Assembly (NCBI GenBank): GCA_024642705.1
Contig: JAHEAQ010000011.1
Span: forward strand, 1-64,000
DNA from: Bacteroidota bacterium
GTDB lineage: Bacteria; Bacteroidota; Bacteroidia; Chitinophagales; Saprospiraceae
Direction of reading: 5' to 3'
Length of the DNA stretch: 64,000 nucleotides
Position numbers and translations under genes: made by a program. Numbering within the stretch: the stretch's first letter is position 1; every line of letters begins with the position of its first letter. The notes under the pieces are model-generated. The model saw nothing but the letters and a program-made list of their open reading frames with translations, was not told the DNA's origin and ran no database searches. Below are positions 1 to 9,847 of the stretch, piece by piece.

Positions 1-63
1 GAAAATTGATCTTATTTAATAATTGATAAATAATTATATTGTAGGCTTAATTAATCCATACGT

Positions 64-3000
64 ATGAAAATATTATTAGATATAAATATAAAAGTGTTTG
101 TTTTTTTGTTCTGTTCATTAATTTATGTTGCAGAAACCAATTGCCAAATACTAACAACTAGGCAAGGTGAAGTGCTTATACAAATAGAACATGGCAAAAA
201 CGCTAACATACTTGAAGCTCCATTAAATAGTAATTTCCGCATGCAAAATGGGTTTTCATTTTCGCAAGTAATTGAAGCGCCAATGAATATTTGGAAAATT
301 TCGTTTGACTTTTCGAAAATAAGTGAAATTGAGGTTTTAAGATTTGTAAAAAGTAATTCGGATGTAATAAATGCTCAATACAACCATCTGACATCTTACA
401 GAAAAACTCCGAATGATTCCAATTTTAATGATCAGTGGCAGTACATCAATTTGGGATTAAATGGTGGTTTATTAGGTGCAGATTTAGACGCAGATCTTGC
501 ATGGGATGTAACTACAGGCGGCATAACAGCTGCTGGAGATACCATTGTAGTCTGCATAATTGATGGAGGACTAGATATGAACCATCAAGATTTTGGGAGT
601 AACCGTTGGGTTAATCGTGGCGAAATTCCAAATAATGGTATTGATGACGATGGGAACGGATATATAGATGATTATAAAGGTTGGAATCTTTTTTCTGAAA
701 CCGATGACATCCATCCATCAAATGGTGATGGTCATGGAACGAGCGTTGCAGGAATTGTTGGTGCCAAAGGGAATAATAATCTTGGAGTTACTGGTGTTAA
801 TTGGGATGTCAAATTAATGATTTTACAGGGAGTTGGTGATGAGTCAATAGCATTAGCAGGTTTTGCTTATCCATATATTATGCGCAAATTATACAATGAA
901 ACCAACGGCGCAAAAGGCGCTTTTGTTGTTGCTACAAATTCTTCTTGGGGGGTCGATTTGGGACAACCTGATGATGCTCCAATTTGGTGCAATTTTTATG
1001 ATTCTTTAGGACAAGTCGGAATTATTAATTGCGCAGCTACTTCTAATAATGATAGTAATATTGATGAAGTGGGTGATCTTCCAACGGCATGTTCTAGTGA
1101 TTATATATTATCAGTGAGCAATATTAACAGAAATGGTCAAAAAGAGCAAGGAGCTGGGTATGGAATAAATACTATAGATATAGGCGCTTTCGGTGAAGAT
1201 GTTTATACCACTTCTATTGGAAATAATTACAATGAATTTGGTGGCACTTCTGCAGCCTCACCTCATGCTGCAGGCGCAGTAGCCCTTGCATATGCTGTTT
1301 CATGTTCGAATTTTGTGGATTTTTACAGACAGGATCCTTCTGCTGCAGCACTGTATATAAAATCAATAATATTAAAATCCTCTAAAAAATCTCCAGAATT
1401 TACTGATTTGTTTAGCTCAGGGGGCATTTTGAATTTAAATAATATGGTTACTTCTGTTGCAAACAATTGTAGCGAATGTCCATTACCTTTAAATGTATCC
1501 ATTGACGACTTATATATTGATTCTGCAATAGTGAATTGGGTAAATCCTGATGGGGTTGATAGCTTCAAACTGCAATATAAATCAACTGGATCAGAAGAAT
1601 GGATAAGCTTTTCAAACGCAGAATCTCCTGCAATATTAAATGGGTTGCTACCATGCACCGAATATGAAGTTCAAGTCCAAAGTTTTTGCGATGTCGATTC
1701 ATTTAGTGAGTTCACCTTTGTTCAAGTATTTGAAACTTTGGGTTGCTGTAATGATCCAAATCCCCCTTCCTTTTCAAATGATCCTGATATGGTTCCTGAA
1801 GGCGCAATTTTATTAACTTGGGAAAATAGTGCAGATTATGAAAGCTACATCATTGAATATAAATTTCAAGATTCTGAAGAATGGATAAGTGAAGAAACCA
1901 ATGAAAATTCATTGTTATTGGAAGGAGTTGGTTTTTGCAACTTGGTAGAAACTAGATTGTCTGCAATATGTATTACAGGTGCTACAACCAGCACTTCTGA
2001 AATAACAACTGCATATTCAGGCTGTGGCACTTGCACTTCCTTAGATTATTGTATTGTTCCAGATGTTTTTACTGATGATGAATGGATTGAAAGTATTACA
2101 ATTGACGAAAATAAAATTGTTACAGGTGATAATGATGGATATATTAACAATGCAGGCTTTTTTGATGTCAATATACCAATTAAAAGAACTTTTGATTTTA
2201 AATTAGACAAAGGATTTGACCAAGCTGCATTTCAAGAATGGGTGAAGGTTTGGATTGACTTTAATGCTGATGGTGTGTTTGATGAGGATGAAGTGATTTT
2301 TAATGAAGGTGAAGGCACTTTGGATGATATTGACACCACTTTGTATCTAGATAGAATATTTGTTCCTGGACTCACAAAAATGAGGATAGGAATGACATTT
2401 GCCGTAGAGCCATCTGCATGTGAAGAAACATCAATTGCTTCTTTTGGTGAATATGAGGATTATTGTGTTAATTTATATTATGAAGAACCATGTGATGTAG
2501 GTTTAGAATTTATAGAGATTGTTGCAACAAACACTTCTGCAATGGTCACTTATTCCATGGTTGACACTTCTATTGCTTATAATTTAAGATATAAATTAGT
2601 GGATGAAGGAGACGATGAATGGAATACAATAAGCGTAATTGATACTAGTGCATCCATCTCACCACTAGAGGAATGTTCTCAATATGTGGTTCAAGTCCGC
2701 GCAGTTTGTCCTGTCGATACTTCTGGGTTTGCAGCGGTATCAGATACTTTCAATACATCAGGAACAGGATGCATGGTAGCTACAATTGACTTAAATGATC
2801 TGCCATTAATTGAAATTGTTCCTTATCCAAATCCATTCGTTGATATCGTAAATTTAAAAATCAAAAGTGAAATTTCAGCAACTGCAAATTTAGAGATTTA
2901 TAATATTGAGGGACGTAGAATATTCTCAACGACATATAAGTTGCAAATTGGTGAAAGAGAATTAAGTATTCCAGAATCTACAAGTTGGAATGGAGGTATT

Positions 3001-3066
3001 TACTTCATTAGAATTCAATCAGATCATTACGAATACAGTAAAAAAGTGATAAAACTTAGAAATTAA
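64..3066 (+). CDS. Secreted subtilisin-like serine protease (S8) with FN3, GEVED and T9SS sorting domain
   Basis: A 1000-residue secreted peptidase. A hydrophobic signal segment spans about residues 9-24. The S8 triad is visible: Asp167 in IIDGG, His224 in DGHGTS and Ser396 in GGTSAASP, with Asn292 (TNSSWG) as the likely oxyanion residue. A propeptide-like region (30-115) precedes the catalytic domain (about 125-460). Then come fibronectin-III-like segments (about 480-570, 580-660 and 830-910) and a GEVED-type domain (about 690-800) ending in GEYEDYC. The last 75 residues (YPNPF start, GIYFIRI) are a type A T9SS sorting domain, so it is probably delivered through T9SS to the surface or medium. 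It is the only plus-strand gene before 19 kb and has its own terminator, so it is monocistronic. Catalysis is well supported; the substrate is unknown. Confidence 0.93.
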   Translation: MKILLDINIKVFVFLFCSLIYVAETNCQILTTRQGEVLIQIEHGKNANILEAPLNSNFRMQNGFSFSQVIEAPMNIWKISFDFSKISEIEVLRFVKSNSDVINAQYNHLTSYRKTPNDSNFNDQWQYINLGLNGGLLGADLDADLAWDVTTGGITAAGDTIVVCIIDGGLDMNHQDFGSNRWVNRGEIPNNGIDDDGNGYIDDYKGWNLFSETDDIHPSNGDGHGTSVAGIVGAKGNNNLGVTGVNWDVKLMILQGVGDESIALAGFAYPYIMRKLYNETNGAKGAFVVATNSSWGVDLGQPDDAPIWCNFYDSLGQVGIINCAATSNNDSNIDEVGDLPTACSSDYILSVSNINRNGQKEQGAGYGINTIDIGAFGEDVYTTSIGNNYNEFGGTSAASPHAAGAVALAYAVSCSNFVDFYRQDPSAAALYIKSIILKSSKKSPEFTDLFSSGGILNLNNMVTSVANNCSECPLPLNVSIDDLYIDSAIVNWVNPDGVDSFKLQYKSTGSEEWISFSNAESPAILNGLLPCTEYEVQVQSFCDVDSFSEFTFVQVFETLGCCNDPNPPSFSNDPDMVPEGAILLTWENSADYESYIIEYKFQDSEEWISEETNENSLLLEGVGFCNLVETRLSAICITGATTSTSEITTAYSGCGTCTSLDYCIVPDVFTDDEWIESITIDENKIVTGDNDGYINNAGFFDVNIPIKRTFDFKLDKGFDQAAFQEWVKVWIDFNADGVFDEDEVIFNEGEGTLDDIDTTLYLDRIFVPGLTKMRIGMTFAVEPSACEETSIASFGEYEDYCVNLYYEEPCDVGLEFIEIVATNTSAMVTYSMVDTSIAYNLRYKLVDEGDDEWNTISVIDTSASISPLEECSQYVVQVRAVCPVDTSGFAAVSDTFNTSGTGCMVATIDLNDLPLIEIVPYPNPFVDIVNLKIKSEISATANLEIYNIEGRRIFSTTYKLQIGERELSIPESTSWNGGIYFIRIQSDHYEYSKKVIKLRN

Positions 3067-3434
3067 TTCGAAGATCATTCATAAAATAAAAACCCTAGGA
3101 GGTCTATTTTCCTAGGGTTTTTTTTATTGGATTTTGGCGTTACTTGAAAAATCCATCCTATTTAGCAATGAAAATTTTCTAAAAAATAGTTTTCAAAATC
3201 ATTTTATGTAGACTGAATATCAAACTATCGTAATTTGTTTATTGAATGTAAGTTTCCGACTCTTTCGCAGTAAATAAAAGCTCCAGCATAATAAAAATTC
3301 TAAATGGTTCTTTAATATACCTATCGTTGCAAATAGAAAAATGTGGAAAAAAGAGAAACCAACCGTTATAAAAATATATGAATTTATTCCTTTTGAACTA
3401 TTCAATGAAAGAATCCTTGGATCGAATTAATAAT
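3067..3434. other. Intergenic stretch between convergent genes
   Basis: This 368-nt gap separates the 3' ends of the protease gene and the minus-strand PA14 gene. It holds the terminator at 3089-3126. The rest is AT-rich with one short minus-strand open frame (3220-3405) whose hydrophobic, Phe-rich translation looks like chance AT-rich sequence. I see nothing else in it. Confidence 0.6.
3089..3126 (+). terminator. Rho-independent terminator of the S8 protease gene
   Basis: An inverted repeat AACCCTAGGA ... TCCTAGGGTT closes a stem of about 10 bp with a short loop and runs into eight or more T residues. It starts about 23 nt after the stop codon. On the other strand it could also limit read-through from the minus direction. 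Confidence 0.88.
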
Positions 3435-5819
3435 CTATTCAATTAATGTGATTCTTTTGCTAATCACTTTTTCTTCCGATTGAAAACTTACACTAATGCT
3501 TCCTTTTCCTAATTTTTTAGTCCTAAATCTTTTAGAATAAAGACCTTGATTTTCAAACTTAAAATCAACTAATGTTTGAATTTTTTCACCCATTTGGTCC
3601 GTGATGTATATAGAAGCTTGTCCAGGCTTTTCTATAAAATAACTCACCAAAATTTCATCTTTTTCTATAAGAGTAACTGTCAATTCATTTAATTTTTCTA
3701 CTTCTCTTTTCGCAGCAGCCTCCTTCAATTTATCCGCTCTAGATTTAATTGCTGATCTAAAAACTGGAGTATCACAAGGATCGATAGAAGCGAGAAATAA
3801 AGTCTGACCATAAGTTTCAAATCCCGGGTCCAGGATAATTGATTTCCCACCCACAAAAGAAACTTTATTATTTGCTGCAATATGGCTAATAGAACTCACT
3901 TCGTCAATTGCACTAAATTTATTAGTATACAAAGTGCTATCGCCTAATATCACTACGCTTTCTCCGCAATCGTTTTCATCTATTAAGCTACCCGCGCACT
4001 CACAATTTTCATTAAATATATCACCAAATGTATAATCATCCTGATCGTCGCAAGCAGTTCCTGCCAATGGACAAACGACTGCTGAGAAAGCAACTTTTCC
4101 GAGTCCTTTACATGGTGCGTTGACTTCAAGTGAAGTTATCAAAATATATTGGGCATACAATCCATTAAAATTAGGACCAGCAAACCCTCCATATCCTGAA
4201 TCACCAGTAGCAAGTGCCCAATTATAACTTCCATATTCTTGCCATGTTATTCCATCCAATGAATAATCGACTGCTACCGCTGTCATTCCATTTTGCAAGC
4301 TACCTGGAACATTATAATTCCATATTTGGCTTTTATGCAATTCATGCCGCTTACCCAAATCATACATAATCCAATGACCTGAACTTCTCGCATTATTGGG
4401 ATTTGTTGAAATTTCACATGATATCCAATTGTTGTCTGGTCTATCATCCAATTGATCTGTTAAACTGCATTTTTCATATGGAATATAGTTTGCTAAAGCA
4501 CTATCACAATCCGGGCCAGTGCATGGTGTTCCAGTACAATTGCAATTGTCATCGTACCTATCATTATTAGTAAATGGATTTCCATCGTCACACAATGTAC
4601 CTGCCGGAATACAGGCTAGCTCACATTTATAATCATAAAAATATAATGCTGGAATACGTTTCCAAACGCCAGGCTCTGTATAAGGAGTTTGCCAATATGC
4701 AGAAAAATGTTCACTTCCACCGCTGTCTTTTTCATTTATTTCAATGTAGTAATACATCCCTTTTTCTAAATATATATTTGAGGAACTTTGATAAATAAAT
4801 TTGTCATGCTGCGTCATATAAGTGTAACTAGTCACCAACATTTGATGTGATTGTCTATTTTCAATATTGGCATCTGAGCTCAGAAATAGAATGGTATTAT
4901 CATCTCCCGTTACGTTAAATTTGTAATTTCCAGAAACTGGAACTGTCAGATAAGCTTGAGCTGCATAGCCAGTTTGATCTTGATTATTTACAGATTTCTT
5001 GCTAAAAAAATCATAATTTTCGCTATATACAGGCATTCCAGGAAAATTCTCTGCCATGTACAAATCATTCAATCCTCCACCCGGAATGTTATCATACCTA
5101 TAACCAGTTATCATTCCACGCTCACCTATGCAAATGTCCGAAGTAGTTTTTGTCCCAAAACAATTGCAAAATCCATCTTCAATATCATCTGTTGTTGTTG
5201 GATCTCCATCATCACAAGGCGTTTTTGGCTCAGGACATAATGGATCTTTACAGTCAACTCCATATATATAGCCTGCAGTAATTACATTCCATACATTTGG
5301 ATCCACTAGATCAGTCTTCCACCATATTGAAAAACGATCACCACTCCAATTGTCGATATGAAGTATTTCAAAATAATAAAACTGTCCTGCTACCAGATTG
5401 ATTATTGTTGAAGTCTGTTCTGGATAATCTCCATGAGCCTCTTCATCTACATTTTCTGGAACTGATGCGACCAAACTTTTATTTTCAACGGTTTCATTTG
5501 TGCTTAAATAAAATTTTACTTGTCTATCGCCAGTTACATTAAATTGAACTGAGGTATTGGTAGGCACACTAATAAACCCCTCTACCCTACTTCCAAAATA
5601 GTTGTTATAATTGGTTGGACTTTTTAATTTAAATAATGGTTTAACGACTTCAGGACTTTTTGGAAAATTAGGCATTGCAGAAAGATCGGAAAATTCGCCT
5701 TCAAATAAATCGTTCCATGCATGCCATTCCAATTCACCAAATGTACCAACGCAAACTTGTGCGTCAATTGTTTTGAAAAACAAAACTAAAAAACTAACCA
5801 CAATTAAAATCCTTTTCAT
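3435..5819 (-). CDS. Secreted protein with two PA14-like domains, discoidin-like domain and T9SS-like C-terminus
   Basis: The open frame extends to 5942, but the Met at 5819 starts a clean signal peptide (MKRILIVVSF... ending IDAQ) and leaves 19 nt after the DUF1501 stop, so I start there (794 aa). Two related modules (about 75-190 and 280-398) share FNVTGD, a Tyr-rich YYF/YYIEI strand and an SxWW/YW motif, as in PA14 carbohydrate-binding domains. Residues 450-583 resemble an F5/8C (discoidin) domain (WIMYDLG, SLDGITWQEYG). Three Cys-rich linkers (202-221, 410-429, 590-609) separate the modules. Residues 710-794 form a beta-sandwich like a T9SS sorting domain. Likely a surface adhesin or glycan binder. 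It is last in the DUF1800/DUF1501 gene run, which links it to those exported proteins. Confidence 0.82.
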   Translation of the reverse strand: MKRILIVVSFLVLFFKTIDAQVCVGTFGELEWHAWNDLFEGEFSDLSAMPNFPKSPEVVKPLFKLKSPTNYNNYFGSRVEGFISVPTNTSVQFNVTGDRQVKFYLSTNETVENKSLVASVPENVDEEAHGDYPEQTSTIINLVAGQFYYFEILHIDNWSGDRFSIWWKTDLVDPNVWNVITAGYIYGVDCKDPLCPEPKTPCDDGDPTTTDDIEDGFCNCFGTKTTSDICIGERGMITGYRYDNIPGGGLNDLYMAENFPGMPVYSENYDFFSKKSVNNQDQTGYAAQAYLTVPVSGNYKFNVTGDDNTILFLSSDANIENRQSHQMLVTSYTYMTQHDKFIYQSSSNIYLEKGMYYYIEINEKDSGGSEHFSAYWQTPYTEPGVWKRIPALYFYDYKCELACIPAGTLCDDGNPFTNNDRYDDNCNCTGTPCTGPDCDSALANYIPYEKCSLTDQLDDRPDNNWISCEISTNPNNARSSGHWIMYDLGKRHELHKSQIWNYNVPGSLQNGMTAVAVDYSLDGITWQEYGSYNWALATGDSGYGGFAGPNFNGLYAQYILITSLEVNAPCKGLGKVAFSAVVCPLAGTACDDQDDYTFGDIFNENCECAGSLIDENDCGESVVILGDSTLYTNKFSAIDEVSSISHIAANNKVSFVGGKSIILDPGFETYGQTLFLASIDPCDTPVFRSAIKSRADKLKEAAAKREVEKLNELTVTLIEKDEILVSYFIEKPGQASIYITDQMGEKIQTLVDFKFENQGLYSKRFRTKKLGKGSISVSFQSEEKVISKRITLIE

Positions 5820-5838
5820 ACAATTCAAATAAAGGTTA

Positions 5839-7296
5839 TTAAGAAAACATCCCAATAGGCATATAATTACTCGGCACATCCGCTGGGCAGCCAGAAGGAG
5901 AATAAAAATTGCAAATATTAGGAAGTATGTATGCCAAATCATTTGGAGATGCTCCGTACCATAATGCTAGTTCAGCATAAAATTCATCCACGGAAGTCGT
6001 TGGAATCATCCTCCCTCGATCAGAAACATTCAAATCATTATTGGTTAACGCTAAAGAAGGATATGAACCAAAAATCTGACCACCTTGTATTGGATTTCCC
6101 ATTACAATTTGATTTCCTCCCCAAGCATGATCTGACCCATTTCCATTTGAAGTTAGCGTCCTTGCAAAATCGGAAATGGTAAATGTAACCACATCGTCCG
6201 CCATTCCAATTTCATTCAGTGCGTCATTAAATTCAGCTAATGCATTGCTCAAAACAGGTAACATATTATTTTGATTTCCTAATACATTATCGTGGTGATC
6301 CCACCCCCCGAACGTGGTGAAAAATATTTGTCGATTTGCACCTAATTTGGATCGAACACTAATCACCTCCGCCATCTTTTTAAGATCTTTTGACAATGTA
6401 GTATCGGAAAAAGAGGTCGTCAATGGAACAACATTTGCAAATGCATTTCTAAATATTTCAATACTTTCGGCTGTTTGAGAAGTAAGTGTTCCCATTGTCT
6501 GATGAAAAATATTGGAATATTGCTGCTCGACTATATTATTTATAGCACCGTTTTTTAAATCGTTGGAATATCCGGAATTGCTCCACCATGAAGGCAAACC
6601 TTTAAAGCCGATATTACTTTCGTCAGTGGAATTGCTAATAGAATATTCATTGAATTGGTTACCTGTTTGAAATCTGTTTTTGCCATCTAATGAAATGTTC
6701 ATAGAAATATTTGGAATGGTATTCATGTCATGGAGGATATCCGAAATTCTGCCTCCAAAGCCTACAGCAGATCTACTTTGAGGGACCGATGTTTGCCATT
6801 GCATGATCTGATCATTGTGTGAATATAATCCAAGTGGTAATTTTTTAAGACCATTTTCGTATTCCGTTTTGTTGGCGATTGGTTCGATTAATGTACCGAT
6901 ATTTGAAACGAATGAAAGTTTGTTAGCTGAAAACAAATCTTTAACTCTGCTCATTCCAGCATGCACAGCATAGGATTTTCCATTAATATTAACACCAAGA
7001 TCCGTTAAGTGATTTGGATTATTTTTGTCCAAAGCCAAAGCGCCTCTTGTATTTTGATAAGATAGGTATTCACTAGCTTCTGTGGGCACTAAAAAATTAT
7101 GGGTATCTGCGCCCCCTGCTAATAAGATGCAAACCATTGCTTTATAATCGCCTGAACTTCCAATAATATGAGGTCTTGCAGAAATTGCATTAATCATTCC
7201 CAGGTTTAAAACTGAAGATAAAAAAGCTGTTGAACCTAATGCGGCACAACTTGCTTCTCCAAGAAAATTTCTTCTTGATATCATTCGTTTGCTCAT
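5839..7296 (-). CDS. DUF1501 family exported protein (alkaline-phosphatase-like fold), Tat signal
   Basis: A 485-residue protein with a twin-arginine signal: SRRNFLG at residues 7-13 followed by a hydrophobic Ala/Leu segment up to about residue 40. DUF1501 signatures are present: GGADTHNF (61-68), GGWDHHDN (330-337), SDFARTL (375-381) and GSDHAWGG (387-394). The Asp/His residues in these motifs resemble the metal ligands of the alkaline phosphatase/sulfatase superfamily, to which I recall the family being assigned; activity is inferred. Tat export suggests folding, perhaps with metal, in the cytoplasm. It starts 4 nt after the DUF1800 stop, and this pairing recurs in Bacteroidota and Planctomycetes. 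The true substrate is unknown. Confidence 0.9.
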   Translation of the reverse strand: MSKRMISRRNFLGEASCAALGSTAFLSSVLNLGMINAISARPHIIGSSGDYKAMVCILLAGGADTHNFLVPTEASEYLSYQNTRGALALDKNNPNHLTDLGVNINGKSYAVHAGMSRVKDLFSANKLSFVSNIGTLIEPIANKTEYENGLKKLPLGLYSHNDQIMQWQTSVPQSRSAVGFGGRISDILHDMNTIPNISMNISLDGKNRFQTGNQFNEYSISNSTDESNIGFKGLPSWWSNSGYSNDLKNGAINNIVEQQYSNIFHQTMGTLTSQTAESIEIFRNAFANVVPLTTSFSDTTLSKDLKKMAEVISVRSKLGANRQIFFTTFGGWDHHDNVLGNQNNMLPVLSNALAEFNDALNEIGMADDVVTFTISDFARTLTSNGNGSDHAWGGNQIVMGNPIQGGQIFGSYPSLALTNNDLNVSDRGRMIPTTSVDEFYAELALWYGASPNDLAYILPNICNFYSPSGCPADVPSNYMPIGMFS

Positions 7297-7300
7297 AAGT

Positions 7301-9103
7301 TTATCTATTTATTAGGTATTCTGGTGATGACAACACAAGATAAATTGCCAATTTTGCTCTATTCTCTCTGTCTTCTGCTGTATATCCAGAAAACTTCAAT
7401 ACTGTTTCTTTAATAATATTTAAAGTATTATCGCTTAGCCTTCCCTGAGCAAGAAGTAAATTCAACCTATCCAGCAAAATGTGGAGATTATCATTAGTCG
7501 TCAAAACTACTTCATCCGTAAAATCTAATATTGATTTATCCTCTTCATAATCTGCATCTGGTTCCCCACTATACATATCCCATTCATCTGCAATATTTTC
7601 ATCAATTATCCAGTCATAAATACCATTAATCCATCCAGATAAAGTTTGAGAATCAGTGATCTGAAACTCTGGAGCAACCAAGTTTTGTTGCTCAATAGGC
7701 CCTAATGGCTGATAATCGTTTTGGAAAAAATTAAAAACACTGTTTGAATTTAAGGGCTTTTGCCCAACCCTTTCATCAATTTGATACATCACGTTGCGAT
7801 AATTACCACTCACTGTACTTACATTAAAAGCTTTATTTATTTGAAAATATCGGATAAAAGGCTCTCGTAACTTTCCGAAAGTAACATCCTCTCCAGAATC
7901 GCAACTATTAGCAATTGGGTCTAACAATATGGCTTTAACTACTGCTCCCATGTCCCCTCTTATTCCTTGTCCATTGTTATTGAAAACCTTTGCTACTCTG
8001 TCAATATAAGCTGGTGATGGATTGGATGTCACCAAACGTTGAATTAAATTTTTGCTAAGGAACGGCCCTACATTAGGATGATTGAATAAATTATCGAGGG
8101 CATCTGAGATGTCAGCATTCCCATCAATAGGGTCTCTATCGGGAACGACAAAATTATTGAGAAGCGACTTAATACCGGGCTCATGATAATTCTCCCACAT
8201 ATTTAAATCTAGTAAATAACTAGTTCTAGATCTAGGTCCACTAAAAAAATAAGTACCATCACCAAAAGTTAATCCAGTAAATATTTTTGAAAATTCAGCA
8301 ATATCGGTATTGTCGTATGTTGGTATTGCATTGTTTTCATTATCTAATTTTTGGCTACCATCATTGTTTAATTCAAACAAGCCAATGGTAAAAAGTTGCA
8401 TAATTTCTCGCGCATAATTTTCATCAGGATATCTGTTAGAAGCTACATCTGTTTTTGGATTTCCAGCATAAGTTAAATAAATGCCCATCGAAGGATGATA
8501 GGTAACCTTTTGCAATATATTTCTATAATTTCCAAATGCATTTTGCAATAAAATATCATAATATCCAGCCAATGCATAAGGGGTTCCTCCAATCTGCGAT
8601 TTTTCAGAAATCACTAATATTTCACTCAAAGCTAAAGCAACCCTTTGTCTTAAAGCATCACTTGAAGTCATATGATATTGCCACCAAGCATATTCCCACA
8701 ACAAATAATCTGATGCACCCTCAGTTGTTCCCAATTTGCTGGTGACATACTGATAATATTCATTTACTTTGTCCACAAGAGTGTATGGCATTGGTGTATT
8801 CAATTGATTATCAATCCAATCTTCTATTCCAGTTTGAGTAACAGATTGAATATCTGAAAGATTGTATCCTAATGTTGCCTGACTCAAAAATCTCGAAGCT
8901 GCATTTTCATTTGGCAAAAATCCAGTTTGATTTAAAGTTTTTTCTGGATTGCTATTAGGGTCACTATTTAAAACAGAAACACTTTCGAATTCACCAAATC
9001 CAATAACAATGGTGTCTGGTTGTGCTGTTATGTATGAAGCTATGGAAAGCAAAGTAGCTAAGTTAAATATATTTATAGTTTGCCGTATTTTCATTTTATC
9101 CAT
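7301..9103 (-). CDS. DUF1800 family exported protein
   Basis: A 600-residue, mostly alpha-helical protein with a Sec-type signal (hydrophobic residues 12-27, then TAQ). Met4 (9094) is an equally plausible start. DUF1800 hallmarks are RFLSQATLG (71-79), helices rich in Trp/Tyr (WEYAWWQYHM, 136-145) and NYAREIMQLFTIG (229-241). The C-terminal half carries the family's GQKPLNSNSVFNFF-like segment. It is a typical partner of DUF1501, whose start lies 4 nt downstream, so the two are probably co-transcribed and translationally linked. No catalytic residues are established for the family; a role with DUF1501 in processing or carrying an exported substrate is only inference. Confidence 0.9.
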   Translation of the reverse strand: MDKMKIRQTINIFNLATLLSIASYITAQPDTIVIGFGEFESVSVLNSDPNSNPEKTLNQTGFLPNENAASRFLSQATLGYNLSDIQSVTQTGIEDWIDNQLNTPMPYTLVDKVNEYYQYVTSKLGTTEGASDYLLWEYAWWQYHMTSSDALRQRVALALSEILVISEKSQIGGTPYALAGYYDILLQNAFGNYRNILQKVTYHPSMGIYLTYAGNPKTDVASNRYPDENYAREIMQLFTIGLFELNNDGSQKLDNENNAIPTYDNTDIAEFSKIFTGLTFGDGTYFFSGPRSRTSYLLDLNMWENYHEPGIKSLLNNFVVPDRDPIDGNADISDALDNLFNHPNVGPFLSKNLIQRLVTSNPSPAYIDRVAKVFNNNGQGIRGDMGAVVKAILLDPIANSCDSGEDVTFGKLREPFIRYFQINKAFNVSTVSGNYRNVMYQIDERVGQKPLNSNSVFNFFQNDYQPLGPIEQQNLVAPEFQITDSQTLSGWINGIYDWIIDENIADEWDMYSGEPDADYEEDKSILDFTDEVVLTTNDNLHILLDRLNLLLAQGRLSDNTLNIIKETVLKFSGYTAEDRENRAKLAIYLVLSSPEYLINR

Positions 9104-9157
9104 GTTTTTAGAAAAGTAATTTCAGATCAAATGATTTATTTGATTTGACTATAAATT

Positions 9158-9619
9158 TTACTTCTTTTGGATTTCTTCAATCATTTTTTTAAGCTCGGCA
9201 AGCTCAGTTTTCATCGTTTTATTCTCTTCGGATAACTTCAAAGTATATTGCCATAACCATTCTACTTGTTCTAATATTTTAGCATCCATTGCTTGTAACT
9301 CATATCCTTCTTTAACCAATTGGTTTGCTGAAGGCATATTTATCAAATGCGAATTTTCATGGATGCTTTTTTGAACCTGTTCCAATGAGGGAGTAAGTTC
9401 GAAAGCATGATCTGACCAATCTAATGCATTCTTTACGGCTACTTTGACTTTTTCCGTCATCATTCCGTTCTGCACATAAAGATTATATGGGCCCGGCGTC
9501 GTCATTAAAGTCGGATTTCCAATTACAACTTTTCCGCTTGTCTTAAGAACCATAATATCCTGACTTGAAACGATGTTGTACATTAACAGCAAGGATATTG
9601 TTAATACCAAATACTTCAT
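9158..9619 (-). CDS. Short secreted coiled-coil protein (tail-fibre-like C-terminal module)
   Basis: A 153-residue protein with a signal peptide (to about residue 19, SSQ). Residues 50-110 carry the pattern YVQNGMMTEKVKV ... DWSDHAFE ... LEQVQKSIHENSHLINMPSA, followed by a heptad-like helix (120-153, EQVEWLWQYTLKL then charged residues). The same module closes many Bacteroidota secreted proteins that resemble phage tail fibres or intramolecular-chaperone tails. Here it is almost the whole protein, preceded by only a short beta segment. It lies 54 nt upstream of the DUF1800 gene and is probably the first gene of that run. A trimerising or anchoring role is inferred. Confidence 0.75.
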   Translation of the reverse strand: MKYLVLTISLLLMYNIVSSQDIMVLKTSGKVVIGNPTLMTTPGPYNLYVQNGMMTEKVKVAVKNALDWSDHAFELTPSLEQVQKSIHENSHLINMPSANQLVKEGYELQAMDAKILEQVEWLWQYTLKLSEENKTMKTELAELKKMIEEIQKK

Positions 9620-9779
9620 AATTAATTACTTTATTAATGAACATATGATTGAAATCCCAATTAGAGTTTCAATATTTTACAATTCTAAAATTAGATTCTA
9701 AGGTGGCGGGTGATAATTTTATTAATTATAAATTTGCTGGAGTTATAATTAATATTTAACAATTATATATAAAAACAAT

Positions 9780-9814
9780 AATCTTACAAACTTAGAGGTG
9801 CAAAAGCTAAGATT
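9780..9814 (-). terminator. Possible weak terminator after the envelope gene run
   Basis: AATCTTA (9780-9786) pairs with TAAGATT (9808-9814) across a 21-nt loop. On the minus strand it is followed by a T-rich stretch. It lies 34 nt past the DUF368 stop, as expected for the end of the long minus-strand operon, but the loop is long and the stem AT-rich. Confidence 0.3.
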
Positions 9815-9847
9815 TTAATTCAAATAATGTCGTGGAAGTGTTAAATT

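Noticed and set aside
3220-3405. A 61-codon minus-strand frame in the gap after the protease gene.
   Set aside because: Phe/Ile/Leu-rich translation with no motif, inside an AT-rich gap between convergent genes.
5820-5942. N-terminal extension of the PA14 protein by 41 residues.
   Set aside because: It overlaps the DUF1501 gene by about 100 nt, while Met42 of the frame starts a normal signal peptide.
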